From Ceratorhiza oryzae-sativae (lineage: Eukaryota > Basidiomycota > Agaricomycetes > Cantharellales > Ceratobasidiaceae): a DNA stretch of 31,127 nucleotides. Numbering within the stretch: position 1 is the first letter of the stretch; each line of letters begins with the position of its first letter. The position numbers were made by a program, and so were the translations under genes. Below are positions 24,926-31,127 of this stretch, one piece after another. Location of the stretch: NCBI GenBank assembly GCA_030998015.1, contig JARWMV010000166.1, positions 1 to 31,127 of the forward strand. The letters run 5' to 3'. The notes under the pieces are model-generated. The model made no database searches and had not been told where the DNA came from. It was given only the letters and a program-made list of their open reading frames with translations.

Positions 24926-25062
24926 GCCTTCGCAAATCCGCCAATGGAACATTGGCGGGGTATTTAGAGTTCTCAGCGCTTAGGCCGCCCTTCAGGCGAT
25001 CAAAGAGCGCTGAGAATTGTATTTATTAGATAATTTGATTTAGCATGAAGGCACATAAGCGT
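24926..25062 (-). other. 5' end of cox2 intron 1 with hairpins
   Basis: Contains a CCGCCAATG/CATTGGCGG hairpin (24940-24958) and type H element 24970-25016. The intron begins ACGCTTATG at 25062, copying the first eight bases of exon 2. No gene beyond a short open frame. Confidence 0.55.
24970..25016. repeat. Small hairpin element, type H
   Basis: TTCTCAGCGCTTAGGCCGCC...GGCGATCAAAGAGCGCTGAGAA. The upper stem is shared with 2328-2372; the lower stem is different but still complementary. Confidence 0.87.
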
Positions 25063-25293
25063 ACCGTGATTGGCGTATTTGTATACAATAGGTGAGCTAG
25101 TTGAGTTAAAGTTAATCATTACTGACCCTAAAGCCCAGAATACTCCTACTGAAATAACTACTAAGAAGAAGAAAATTGAATCGTGTAATTCAGTAATTCC
25201 TTCGAATCCTGGTGAAGCACCATCTTGGAATCCGATTTGCCATGGTTCTGGCGCATCGTTATAAATTGTTTGTAAAATTGGGAATAATTTCAT
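25063..25293 (-). CDS. cox2: cox2 exon 1
   Basis: The ATG at 25293 starts MKLFPILQTIYNDAPEPWQI; the exon covers GFQDGASPGFEGITELHDSI, the first membrane helix (FFFLVVISVGVFWALGSVMI) and YKYANHG, 77 codons. It ends GGT at the intron. This is the N-terminal part of COX2, which faces the intermembrane space before the first helix. Upstream are 1 kb of non-coding sequence and then trnV on the same strand. Confidence 0.96.
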
Positions 25294-25375
25294 ATAAATA
25301 ATATTTAATTGTGATTGTCTCTAAATCTTTTTTTAACTTAAACAAATTTTGGTAAGTATAAAACCCCTATTTTTC

Positions 25376-25618
25376 CTACTGCCGGGGTCAATGGCGACAT
25401 TGCATTGTTGGGGGTCTACTGCCCCCCCAAACATGTGCAGCTACGCTGCATTGTTTGAGGGGCATCCGCCCCCCAATAAGGTAATGGCCCCCCCAATACG
25501 TTTGTGACGCATTGGGAGGCCATTGCATTGTTGGGGGTCTACGGGCAGTAGGAGAAAATTAGGAGCCCCTGCGAGCCCCCGGCCCGCTCCATCGTCAGAT
25601 GGAGCGGGCCGCAGGGGT
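25376..25618. repeat. D-type hairpin cluster upstream of cox2
   Basis: A D half-hairpin (25381-25415) and a complete CATCCG-type D element (25422-25538) share CTACTG flanks (25376-25381, 25416-25421); the right end reads CTACGG. Then follows a perfect GGCCCGCTCCATC/GATGGAGCGGGCC hairpin (25579-25610) inside AGGAGCCCCTGCG-like arms. They lie in the cox2 upstream region, where they could affect the leader RNA. Confidence 0.85.
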
Positions 25619-26142
25619 CTTAAATTTGTTACAGATAATTGATATCTTTATAAATAAAAAAAATTCTGTTAACTTTAACGAGCTAAGCCCTACAGAAACC
25701 TCGTAGAGGGACTGAAAATTGAACAAATTTGACTATTTATTTTTTTACCGAAATAATGTTAGTATTAAAAAAATTTTGTCAAAAGACACGGCTTATTTAT
25801 TTCTTCATATTATATAAATCAGGATAGGTCCCAGGTGTAAATAAGGACCTCACCCCAATACAAATAATTGACCTAATTTACCGAATTATAGAATTGACCT
25901 AATATACCTTACATACCTGCCGGTTTACCTTCTGGTCAATTCCCAAATCTATAAAGACTTAGGAATTGTAAAGAATTGGCAAACATGGACCTGCGCTAAG
26001 GCTCCCTGAATGAAGATTATTTCTCCATCCCAGAAGACCTGGGAAGCCCAGGGGAAATTAGGGGTTGTTTCGAAAAAAAAGAAAAATTAATTAGTTTTTG
26101 GCTTCAGCCCCGAAGGGCTCAGCAAAAATTATAATAGAATCT
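25619..26142. other. Non-coding spacer, cox2 upstream region
   Basis: AT-rich, with GAATTGACC-type repeats near 25866-25905 and a CCCAGAAGACCTGGG hairpin near 26030-26045. It should hold the 5' leader of cox2 and any promoter; no promoter motif is recognised. Confidence 0.4.
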
Positions 26143-26212
26143 AAAGAGTAGAGTAATCGAAACTCTTTATGTAATGTGTAAAATTACCGCTTTACCAATA
26201 AGCTAACTCTCT
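26143..26212 (-). tRNA. trnV: tRNA-Val (UAC)
   Basis: The 70-base cloverleaf has acceptor AGAGAGT/ACTCTTT (one G-T pair), D arm GCTTATTGGTAAAGC, anticodon arm GTAAT-TTTACAC-ATTAC with anticodon TAC, a 5-base variable loop and T arm GAGT-TTCGATT-ACTC. CCA is not encoded, as usual in mitochondria. Confidence 0.9.
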
Positions 26213-26478
26213 TTTTATAACGCATTCTCTTTTATGTAAAATCTTATTTTAAATCTCCAGAATAAATGGGGAGGGGTTATAACTTGGTTTCCAATGGTTA
26301 ACTTAGAAAATTCTGATCCATTCGGGAATTATAGGGCACAGGAGCTTTAGGCTCTCAAAGCTGAAAACCCAAGCAGATGTAAGCCCTTTGAGATATTGAC
26401 AAAAAGAAGACTTGTGAGACTAAGATAATTAATAAAAAAAAACAGCAGTAATAATGAATGGGCTGATTGGCCCTCTCA
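26213..26478. other. Non-coding spacer
   Basis: Contains a GGAGCTTTAGGCTCTCAAAGCTG hairpin-like part near 26341-26363. No gene or RNA is recognised. Confidence 0.4.
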
Positions 26479-27468
26479 CTAGGGGGTTTGATAATCCAAT
26501 GGTTTAGTAGCTTCTGACCGGTTTACCGTTATTACATATCGGCCTTTAAATGGACTTGTAATTCCTTTATTAATTCTTTTAGATATTGAGGAAGAGTTTA
26601 AACCTAATTCTTTAGCGGCTTGCGCTATTGACAGGTAATTCGTTGTATTGTTTGTTTGTAGATCCAGAACTAATACGGGGAACCCTCCAGGTCTGAATTC
26701 TTTAAGTCGGCTTTTTTGAGATTCACTTATCCTTCTTCTAACCTCTGCCGGGTGTATTCGTCCCAAGGACGATTTTCCAATTTTTAGAATACTCTCAAGT
26801 TTATGTCTATAACCTAAAAGGCTACTACCTTCTTTAAGAATATGACCCGTGCACGCCTGCGAACGCCTTGGCTTGCCAAGGCGGCCCTGGCGTGCGCGCG
26901 GCTCGCCGCGAACGCGGCCTCGTTAACAATGCCCACGGGTCGTTGACCCTCCGCTTTAGCGGCTGAAATCTTGGGTTACACCTAAGATTTTAGCCGATAG
27001 AGCGGGGGCATTATAGGCAGGGCTATAAGTTGCGATATAGTGAGTTTCTCGGGACAGTAAAATTTCTTTATCACAAAATTCTAGTATTACTAAGCTAAAA
27101 TTAGCCATTCCATATTTTAGAATGGCTTTCCCTATAATTGAATTAGGGTTATGTTTAAAGTAACAATTTTGAAAGTAATAATTTACTCGCCGACTTAAGT
27201 CTACAGCACTCCCTATATAAAAACTCCCATTCTTCTTATTGAAAAACATGTAAATCCCAGTTTTCCCTTTAAGGAAAGAATATATTTCCTTTCGCTCCAA
27301 TGTAGGATTTGAGAAAACTTTTACAGCATTGGCTGCAAAAGCCGGTAGTTCTAATTCAGAATTCTGTAAATCTTTGGAAATAGAATCTGCATCGCTTGTA
27401 AAGGAAGCAGTACAATTAATAATGCCCACTGAAAAAATTTGTTTATTGTGTAATTTTGTTAATAGCAT
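26479..27468 (-). pseudogene. GIY-YIG homing endonuclease split by a B element
   Basis: The ATG at 27468 (MLLTKLHNKQIF) begins a leader, then KGKTGIYMFFNKKNGSFYIGS (GIY and YIG), LSRRVNYYF (Arg), LLSRETHYIATYSPAYN (catalytic Glu). After the B element come LGYRHKLESILKIGKSSLG, EVRRRISESQKSRL and VLVLDLQTNNTTNYLSIAQA (NUMOD helix-turn-helix), ending at 26479. The only disruption is the B element right after PAYN; without it the gene would be complete. Whether it lies in an intron is unclear. Confidence 0.85.
26846..27008 (-). repeat. Type B hairpin element alone
   Basis: Same sequence as 12606-12768. It interrupts the GIY-YIG gene after the conserved PAYN, close to where an A+B element sits in the rnl-intron GIY-YIG gene. 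Confidence 0.9.
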
Positions 27469-27637
27469 AAGAATTGAAAATATAACTCTAAAGTCTGGCT
27501 TCTGGAACTCTGTGGGCTCCAGAAAAGATGTTTTACTTGTGATTAGGCCAAGTGAAATTATTCATCAGGCCCTTCTTAAAAACCGGGAACTTTTAACCGA
27601 GCCGACATTTTTAAGAACTCGAAGATTGGAACAGTAG
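27469..27637. other. Non-coding region upstream of GIY-YIG gene
   Basis: Contains a TCTGGCTTCTGGAACTC...GGGCTCCAGAA partial inverted repeat. No gene is seen; possibly an intron 5' region. Confidence 0.35.
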
Positions 27638-27715
27638 ACCCCCAATGATTGCATTGCATTATTGGGGGGCTACTGCCCCCCAAACAATGCAGCGTAGCTG
27701 CACATGTTTGGGGGT
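27638..27715 (-). repeat. Type D element with CAGTAG duplication
   Basis: Identical to 24267-24344 as far as compared, flanked by CAGTAG at 27632-27637 and 27716-27721, linker CTACTG. Confidence 0.94.
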
Positions 27716-27931
27716 CAGTAGTTTTTTTGAAAAGAAAACTAACAAACTTAATTTTAGAACAATTCCGTTTTCATGCAGAAAATTGCTCTTTCTTTTAATA
27801 AGATCCCTGTTGATTGTTTAGTATAAGCCCCTCGAGGACCCGGCAGGCTTCTATAAAAATTTGAGAAGACTTTGAGCCAAAGAGGGTTAAATCTAATTTG
27901 CGCAACCCTGGCAATGTTCCACCTTGGGCAG
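27716..27931. other. Non-coding spacer
   Basis: Mixed sequence between the D element and the tRNA-like gene; no gene or RNA family is recognised. Confidence 0.35.
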
Positions 27932-28003
27932 GGAAGCAGGGAATCGTAGATTCCCATTCCCAAGCAAAGTGTAAATTTACTGCTAAACCACTCAGCTAAC
28001 TCC
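27932..28003 (-). tRNA. tRNA-like, possibly a second tRNA-Val (UAC)
   Basis: D arm GCTGAGTGGTTTAGC, anticodon arm GTAAA-TTTACAC-TTTGC with anticodon TAC, and T arm GGGAA-TCTACGA-TTCCC are formed. The acceptor GGAGTTA/TGCTTCC has one mismatch and two wobble pairs, and no bases are left for positions 8-9. The 5' half resembles trnV at 26143-26212. It may be a pseudogene, a tRNA repaired by editing as in some chytrid mitochondria, or a chance fold. Confidence 0.4.
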
Positions 28004-28104
28004 TTTATTTACTTTTTTTTGCGTACCAGACCCAGCTGACTGGTGAATTCCACCAGGGTCCAAATTAAGAGTGTCTCGCACCGTTTGGAGAGGGGGTTTA
28101 AGTT

Positions 28105-28440
28105 TTGTATAATACAGCGGCACTTTCCAGTACCGCTACCTTGCTATGACTTATTAGATGTTACTTTCATACATTGGATACAACTCCTGAACTTTAAATA
28201 AGAACTTAGAACAAAAAAATTCATTCTAACACATAAATTATTAAAGTGGTTCATTTATCACACCTTCCTGCATGTAAAGCTTCTTCCAATTGACAGACAG
28301 TTAGTTCACCCCGAATTATGTCTTCACCGTTGCGCTGGTGATCAACGATTACTCGAAATTCCTTCTTCATGTTGCCGAGTTTCAGGCAACAATCCGGCTA
28401 TAACTTATTTTGATGATTAGCTCCTCATGTTCTCCTTAGC
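28105..28440 (-). rRNA. rns: rns 3' domain (small subunit rRNA)
   Basis: The minus strand has CGGATTGTTGCCTGAAACTC, GGCAACATGAAGAAGGAATT, CGAGTAATCGTTGATCACCA, CGGTGAA, and near the 3' end AATAAGTCATAGCAAGGTAG followed by a GCGGTACTGGAAAGTGCCGC hairpin, the equivalents of helices 41-45. The 3' end is placed just after that hairpin. Upstream domains are not found in the window; a LAGLIDADG gene begins at 28546, so an intron probably separates this piece from the rest of rns. Confidence 0.9.
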
Positions 28441-28704
28441 TAAGGGGATTGGTATTAATGTAATTGTTAGGAAGCATCACGGATCACATGAAGTTTCCAT
28501 GATACCTCAAGATAAGAATTTTTAGCTATGCCAAAATTCTCTTCACTAGAGACCTATTTTGTGAAGCATCATAGGTGGCATTATGTTTTTTAAAAGGTTT
28601 TGTAAGTCGAGTATCGACTGACTTGATATTCTGATAACATGCTTTCCTTGATTTTGATTAATAGAACATACTAGATTAAATTTATCAGTCAATGCTGAAA
28701 CTAA

Positions 28705-28913
28705 AACCCAGGAACTCCTTCTCCCGCCGGCGTTAGAGGGAATCTGAAAGATTCCCTCGTAGAAAATGACGACCGTTCGTCATTTTCAGCCGGCGGCTAA
28801 ATATCGATATTATGCCGCGCACTAGCAATCGCAAACGGTTGCGATTGCTCACGTTGGTTGGTGGGACAAGTCCCACCAGCAACTAACGCGCGCGGGAGAA
28901 GGCGGTTCGTTTT
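28705..28913 (+). repeat. Type A element nested in another hairpin
   Basis: Type A (28724-28895) sits between CCTTCTCCCG and CGGGAGAAGG. Those arms, extended to GGAACTCCTTCTCCC and GGGAGAAGGCGGTTCG, are themselves extra to the LAGLIDADG frame (EEVK to LVSAL), so A inserted at the tip of an older hairpin element. Confidence 0.88.
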
Positions 28914-29071
28914 ACTTCCTCTATGCTGAAAGAATTAGTGTACAGCACAACAGCCCGATCCTTAGACCAAGTCCCATCATCCGCTATCCAATAGGCAAGA
29001 CCCAAGGGTGTCAACAGATCGCCTATGTTTGATGGTACTATTTTTTTCCCATCAGAATAAAATAAGTCAAA

Positions 29072-29217
29072 CCCCTAGGGTCAACCAGCATTGTATTTAT
29101 ATATAAATACATGCTGTTGACCCGAGGGGTTTGGTTATCGAGGCCGCGTTCGCGGCGAGCCGCGCGCACGCCAGGGCCGCCTTGGCTTGAGCCAAGGCGT
29201 TCGCAGGCGTGCACGGG
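29072..29217 (+). repeat. Type C element, shortened
   Basis: Flanks TCAAA (29067-29071) and TCATA (29218-29222) agree at four of five bases. The CCCCCGCTTAGGG start is shortened to CCCCTAGGG. It separates EFYD from LFYSD of the LAGLIDADG gene. Confidence 0.88.
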
Positions 29218-29661
29218 TCATAAAACTCATTAAAACAAGGCAACGAGTAAGTATGAAATATTATTCGAGAATAAATTTCTCCTGTTAGCTTATGAGGTAA
29301 TCGATCATAGATCTTAGGAGCTTGCATGCAATAACTTTCAAACAAGTCGTATAAATGGAATAAATAGCTTTCATGAACAGTTCCCTGTTCAAAATATAAT
29401 CTCACATTTGCAGCTCTTTTTTGTTTATTAACATAATGATCGCCGAAGATTAGGCCTACAAGGATGGATTTCAGGTTTTCAGGAAGAACAAATTGTAATC
29501 GTTCAGATTTTGTTAAATAATTTTTTTTCATGGTTTTAGAAAGGATAAGATACGGTGACACAGTATTAGTTGTTTATTTTCGGAAAGTAAGAAAAAATAA
29601 ACAGGAATTTGTTGTACGTCAGCAAATTATTTATTTGAGTAGCAAGCTACAATATACATGA

Positions 29662-29777
29662 CCCGTGCACGCCTGCGAACGCCTTGGCTTAAGCCAAGGC
29701 GGCCCTGGCGTGCGCGCGCTCGCCGCTTCGCGGCCTCGATACCCATTACCCCTCGGGTCGTCGACCCTAAGCGGGGG
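29662..29777 (-). repeat. Type C element, short form, CATGA duplication
   Basis: Flanked by CATGA at 29657-29661 and 29778-29782. It lacks the AT-rich TATTTATATATAAATA hairpin (GGGTCGTCGACCC instead), and the CGCGGCG region is shortened. It lies in non-coding sequence upstream of the LAGLIDADG gene. Confidence 0.92.
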
Positions 29778-29818
29778 CATGATTGTCATCATGATGTATA
29801 ATAAATTAATTTGAAGAA

Positions 29819-29944
29819 ATGGTTCCTGGTAATCAAAGGTTAGACACCGGAACAAATCGTCCAGAACAAATATGTCAGGTAGATTTTAGGGTAAGAGATG
29901 TCAACAACATTACTATCCCTGGGGTTAATGGCAATTTATTTTGA
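29819..29944 (+). CDS. Short open frame of 41 codons, unknown
   Basis: ATG to TGA encodes MVPGNQRLDTGTNRPEQICQ followed by a VDFRVRDVNN part. It is on the strand opposite to the other genes, has no hairpin sequence in it and looks more like ordinary protein than its surroundings. It could be a chance frame or a fragment of a larger lost gene. No family is recognised. Confidence 0.2.
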   Translation: MVPGNQRLDTGTNRPEQICQVDFRVRDVNNITIPGVNGNLF

Positions 29945-30010
29945 GTATATATTTTTGTATACCTCTTCTTATATAAATATCCCAACTACTTTTTGCTTTT
30001 TACCCAACTG

Positions 30011-30088
30011 CCCTCCCAAACATATGCAGCTACGCTGCATTGTTTGGGGGGGCAATTACCCCCCAACATGCTGTAAAGCATTGGGGGT
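30011..30088 (+). repeat. Type D element with CAACTG duplication
   Basis: Flanked by CAACTG at 30005-30010 and 30089-30094. The linker is CAATTA, so the match to the duplication is only partial here. Its second hairpin (CCCCAACATGCTGTAAAGCATTGGGG) is the one found alone at 20146-20178. Confidence 0.9.
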
Positions 30089-30375
30089 CAACTGTGCTAA
30101 AGAAATTACCCTGATTTTGGGGTACCCTTGAGGTCCAGGGTACCCCAGAATCTATCAAATAAAAAATTCTTATTATGAGGTAACATGGAATTACATGAGA
30201 CCCATGATACTGCCCAACGAAGTTATACTAATAGACCAAACCGCACCAACTACTTTTTCATTTTTAAATTACTAGAGACTTGATGATGGATTGCTTCATA
30301 TTGTTAAAGTTTTTGTGGCACGTCTGTCATGGAGATCAAATTTAACATGCAATTTATTTCAATAGAACTCTTCCG

Positions 30376-30417
30376 CCCTGCCTAGAGAACTGCGCTTTAG
30401 CGCACGTCTTGGCAGGG
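30376..30417 (-). repeat. Small hairpin element, type F
   Basis: CCCTGCCTAGAGAACTGCGC...ACGTCTTGGCAGGG, in inverted orientation relative to 11567-11608. Confidence 0.88.
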
Positions 30418-30493
30418 GTAATAAAACTAACCTCAATACAACTGAGGTTAGTTTATACTTCACTAATTTGGATTTGGCACGTGAACCCAGAGC

Positions 30494-31127
30494 TTATCTG
30501 GCGGAATCTAAATTTCTACTTAAATTCATTCCTTCTGCAATTTGGATTATTTTAGATAATCCCTCAGATGTTAAATGTTCTTTGTTTTTAACTAGTTCTG
30601 CTACTGATTTAAAATCAGCAAAATCTAAACTTTTGATTCCAAGTATAGGATACTTATCAAAAAAGGGTATGATTTTGTTTTCAATGTCAAAATTATTTTT
30701 GATTTGAAGTAAAACAGTATTGTTTTTTTCAGAACTATGAACATTAGCTTCTTTACCTTACCCCTGCCAAGACGTGCGCTAAAGCGCAGTTGCCTAGGCA
30801 GGGCTAGATTCTAAATTATCAAAAACTGGGTTTAAGGCATTAAAATAATTTGCCATACCCATTAATAATCCTTTATCTCTAATGTGTAAATTAGTCCCAA
30901 AGATCAATCTAACTCTTTTACCTAATTTGTTAGCACTTTTTTCTATGGCCACACTAAATGAAGAGTCACCAGACACAAAACCAGAGACCCAAAAAGGATC
31001 TGGTATGCCATTAAATTCATAATTTGGTCTATCTAATGGCAAAACATTTGGAAATGCAAGTTTCAATTCATCAGGAATACCTTTATTTAAATTATATTTC
31101 AATGCTAAAATTTGTTCAAGACCCTCT
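30494..31127 (-). pseudogene. LAGLIDADG endonuclease (I-OnuI-like), partial, split by an F element
   Basis: The frame enters from beyond the window end. KYNLNKGIPDELKLAFPNV is the linker, then PDPFWVSGFVSGDSSFSVAI is the second LAGLIDADG helix with its Asp, and LGKRVRLIFGTNLHIRDKGL follows. An F hairpin after NLES interrupts it; the rest reads NNFDIENKIIPFFDKYPILG, KSLDFADFKSVAELV, NKEHLTSEGLSKI and EGMNLSRNLDSAR-stop, the typical C-terminus of single-chain LAGLIDADG_1 enzymes. The N-terminal domain lies outside. This family differs from the KIGL group elsewhere in the window. Confidence 0.88.
30762..30803 (+). repeat. Small hairpin element, type F
   Basis: CCCTGCCAAGACGTGCGCTA...TTGCCTAGGCAGGG, inside the LAGLIDADG gene between NLES and the KEANVHSSE block. 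Confidence 0.88.

Larger units (their letters stand above)
28546..29531 (-). pseudogene. LAGLIDADG endonuclease (KIGL family) next to rns, two insertions
   Basis: The ATG at 29531 gives MKKNYLTKSERLQFVLPENL, ILVGLIFGDHY (motif 1), YSLPCFNEFYD. A C element follows, then LFYSDGKKIVPSNIGDLLTP, LAYWIADDGTW (motif 2), NSFSIEEVK, an A element inside a second hairpin, LVSALTDKFNLVCSINQNQG, RISSQSILDLQNLLKNIMPP and LHKIGL-stop. Both catalytic motifs are present, but the insertions break the frame. Its position just 5' of the rns 3' domain suggests a group I intron in rns. Confidence 0.85.
29945..30493. other. Non-coding region with several hairpins
   Basis: Contains D element 30011-30088, a GGGGTACCC...GGGTACCCC hairpin (30118-30146), F element 30376-30417 and a perfect AAACTAACCTCA/TGAGGTTAGTTT hairpin (30424-30454). 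The latter two lie just past the stop of the LAGLIDADG gene at 30494 and may mark its RNA end. No gene is recognised. Confidence 0.5.

Noticed and set aside
25054..25293. Group II intron at cox2 exon 1 (GTGCC start after ACGCTTAT)
   Set aside because: The start only partly matches GTGYG, no domain V was seen, and the group I borders (T before, G at the end) fit all three cox2 introns with GIY-YIG or LAGLIDADG genes inside.
26330..26395. Possible tRNA from AGGGC...GCCCT complementarity
   Set aside because: No anticodon or T arm could be formed; left as unassigned spacer.

Overview
This window looks like mitochondrial DNA of a fungus, probably an early-diverging lineage. An AT-rich backbone carries cox2, pieces of the large and small rRNA genes (rnl, rns), a tRNA-Val, and many LAGLIDADG and GIY-YIG homing endonuclease genes in group I intron settings. 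Everything is peppered with GC-rich double-hairpin elements. Similar hairpin elements are known from Allomyces and some arbuscular mycorrhizal fungal mtDNAs; the genus cannot be named from this sequence alone. Nearly all real genes read on the minus strand.

Layout. Positions 1-8091 form a nearly perfect palindrome with no spacer at its centre (about 4047/4048). The left arm starts at the window edge, inside a LAGLIDADG gene. The right arm runs on into single-copy sequence. Each arm holds a hairpin-shattered second exon of a GIY-YIG gene, a displaced cox2 C-terminal tail, and the C-terminal half of a LAGLIDADG gene. From 7988 to 10138 lies the first exon of that GIY-YIG gene and a LAGLIDADG-bearing intron that interrupts its YIG motif. 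cox2 exon 4 (10309-10704) follows, then an rnl 3' piece (about 10930-11188) next to a group I intron core. From 11.5 to 19.7 kb are remains of two GIY-YIG and four LAGLIDADG genes. cox2 exons 3, 2 and 1 lie at 19822-19860, 21610-21699 and 25063-25293, with endonuclease genes in introns 1 and 2. From 26.1 to 31.1 kb are trnV, a GIY-YIG gene, a tRNA-like sequence, the rns 3' domain, a LAGLIDADG gene interrupted by two hairpin elements, and a LAGLIDADG gene cut by the window end.

Main reading. The four cox2 exons join into a 251-residue COX2, the usual length, but the rnl 3' piece sits between exons 3 and 4, so trans-splicing or a scrambled assembly must be considered. The hairpin elements behave as mobile DNA. 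Several families are flanked by short target duplications (TCANN for one, a 6-bp CNNNNG for another), and removing an element with one duplication restores reading frames of interrupted genes. In one family the linker between the two hairpins matches the target duplication. Homing endonuclease genes are themselves hosts: one LAGLIDADG intron type interrupts other endonuclease genes, and hairpin elements sit inside nearly all of them. Several one-base homopolymer differences, both between palindrome arms and against gene frames, point to residual sequencing error, so some 'broken' frames may be artefacts.
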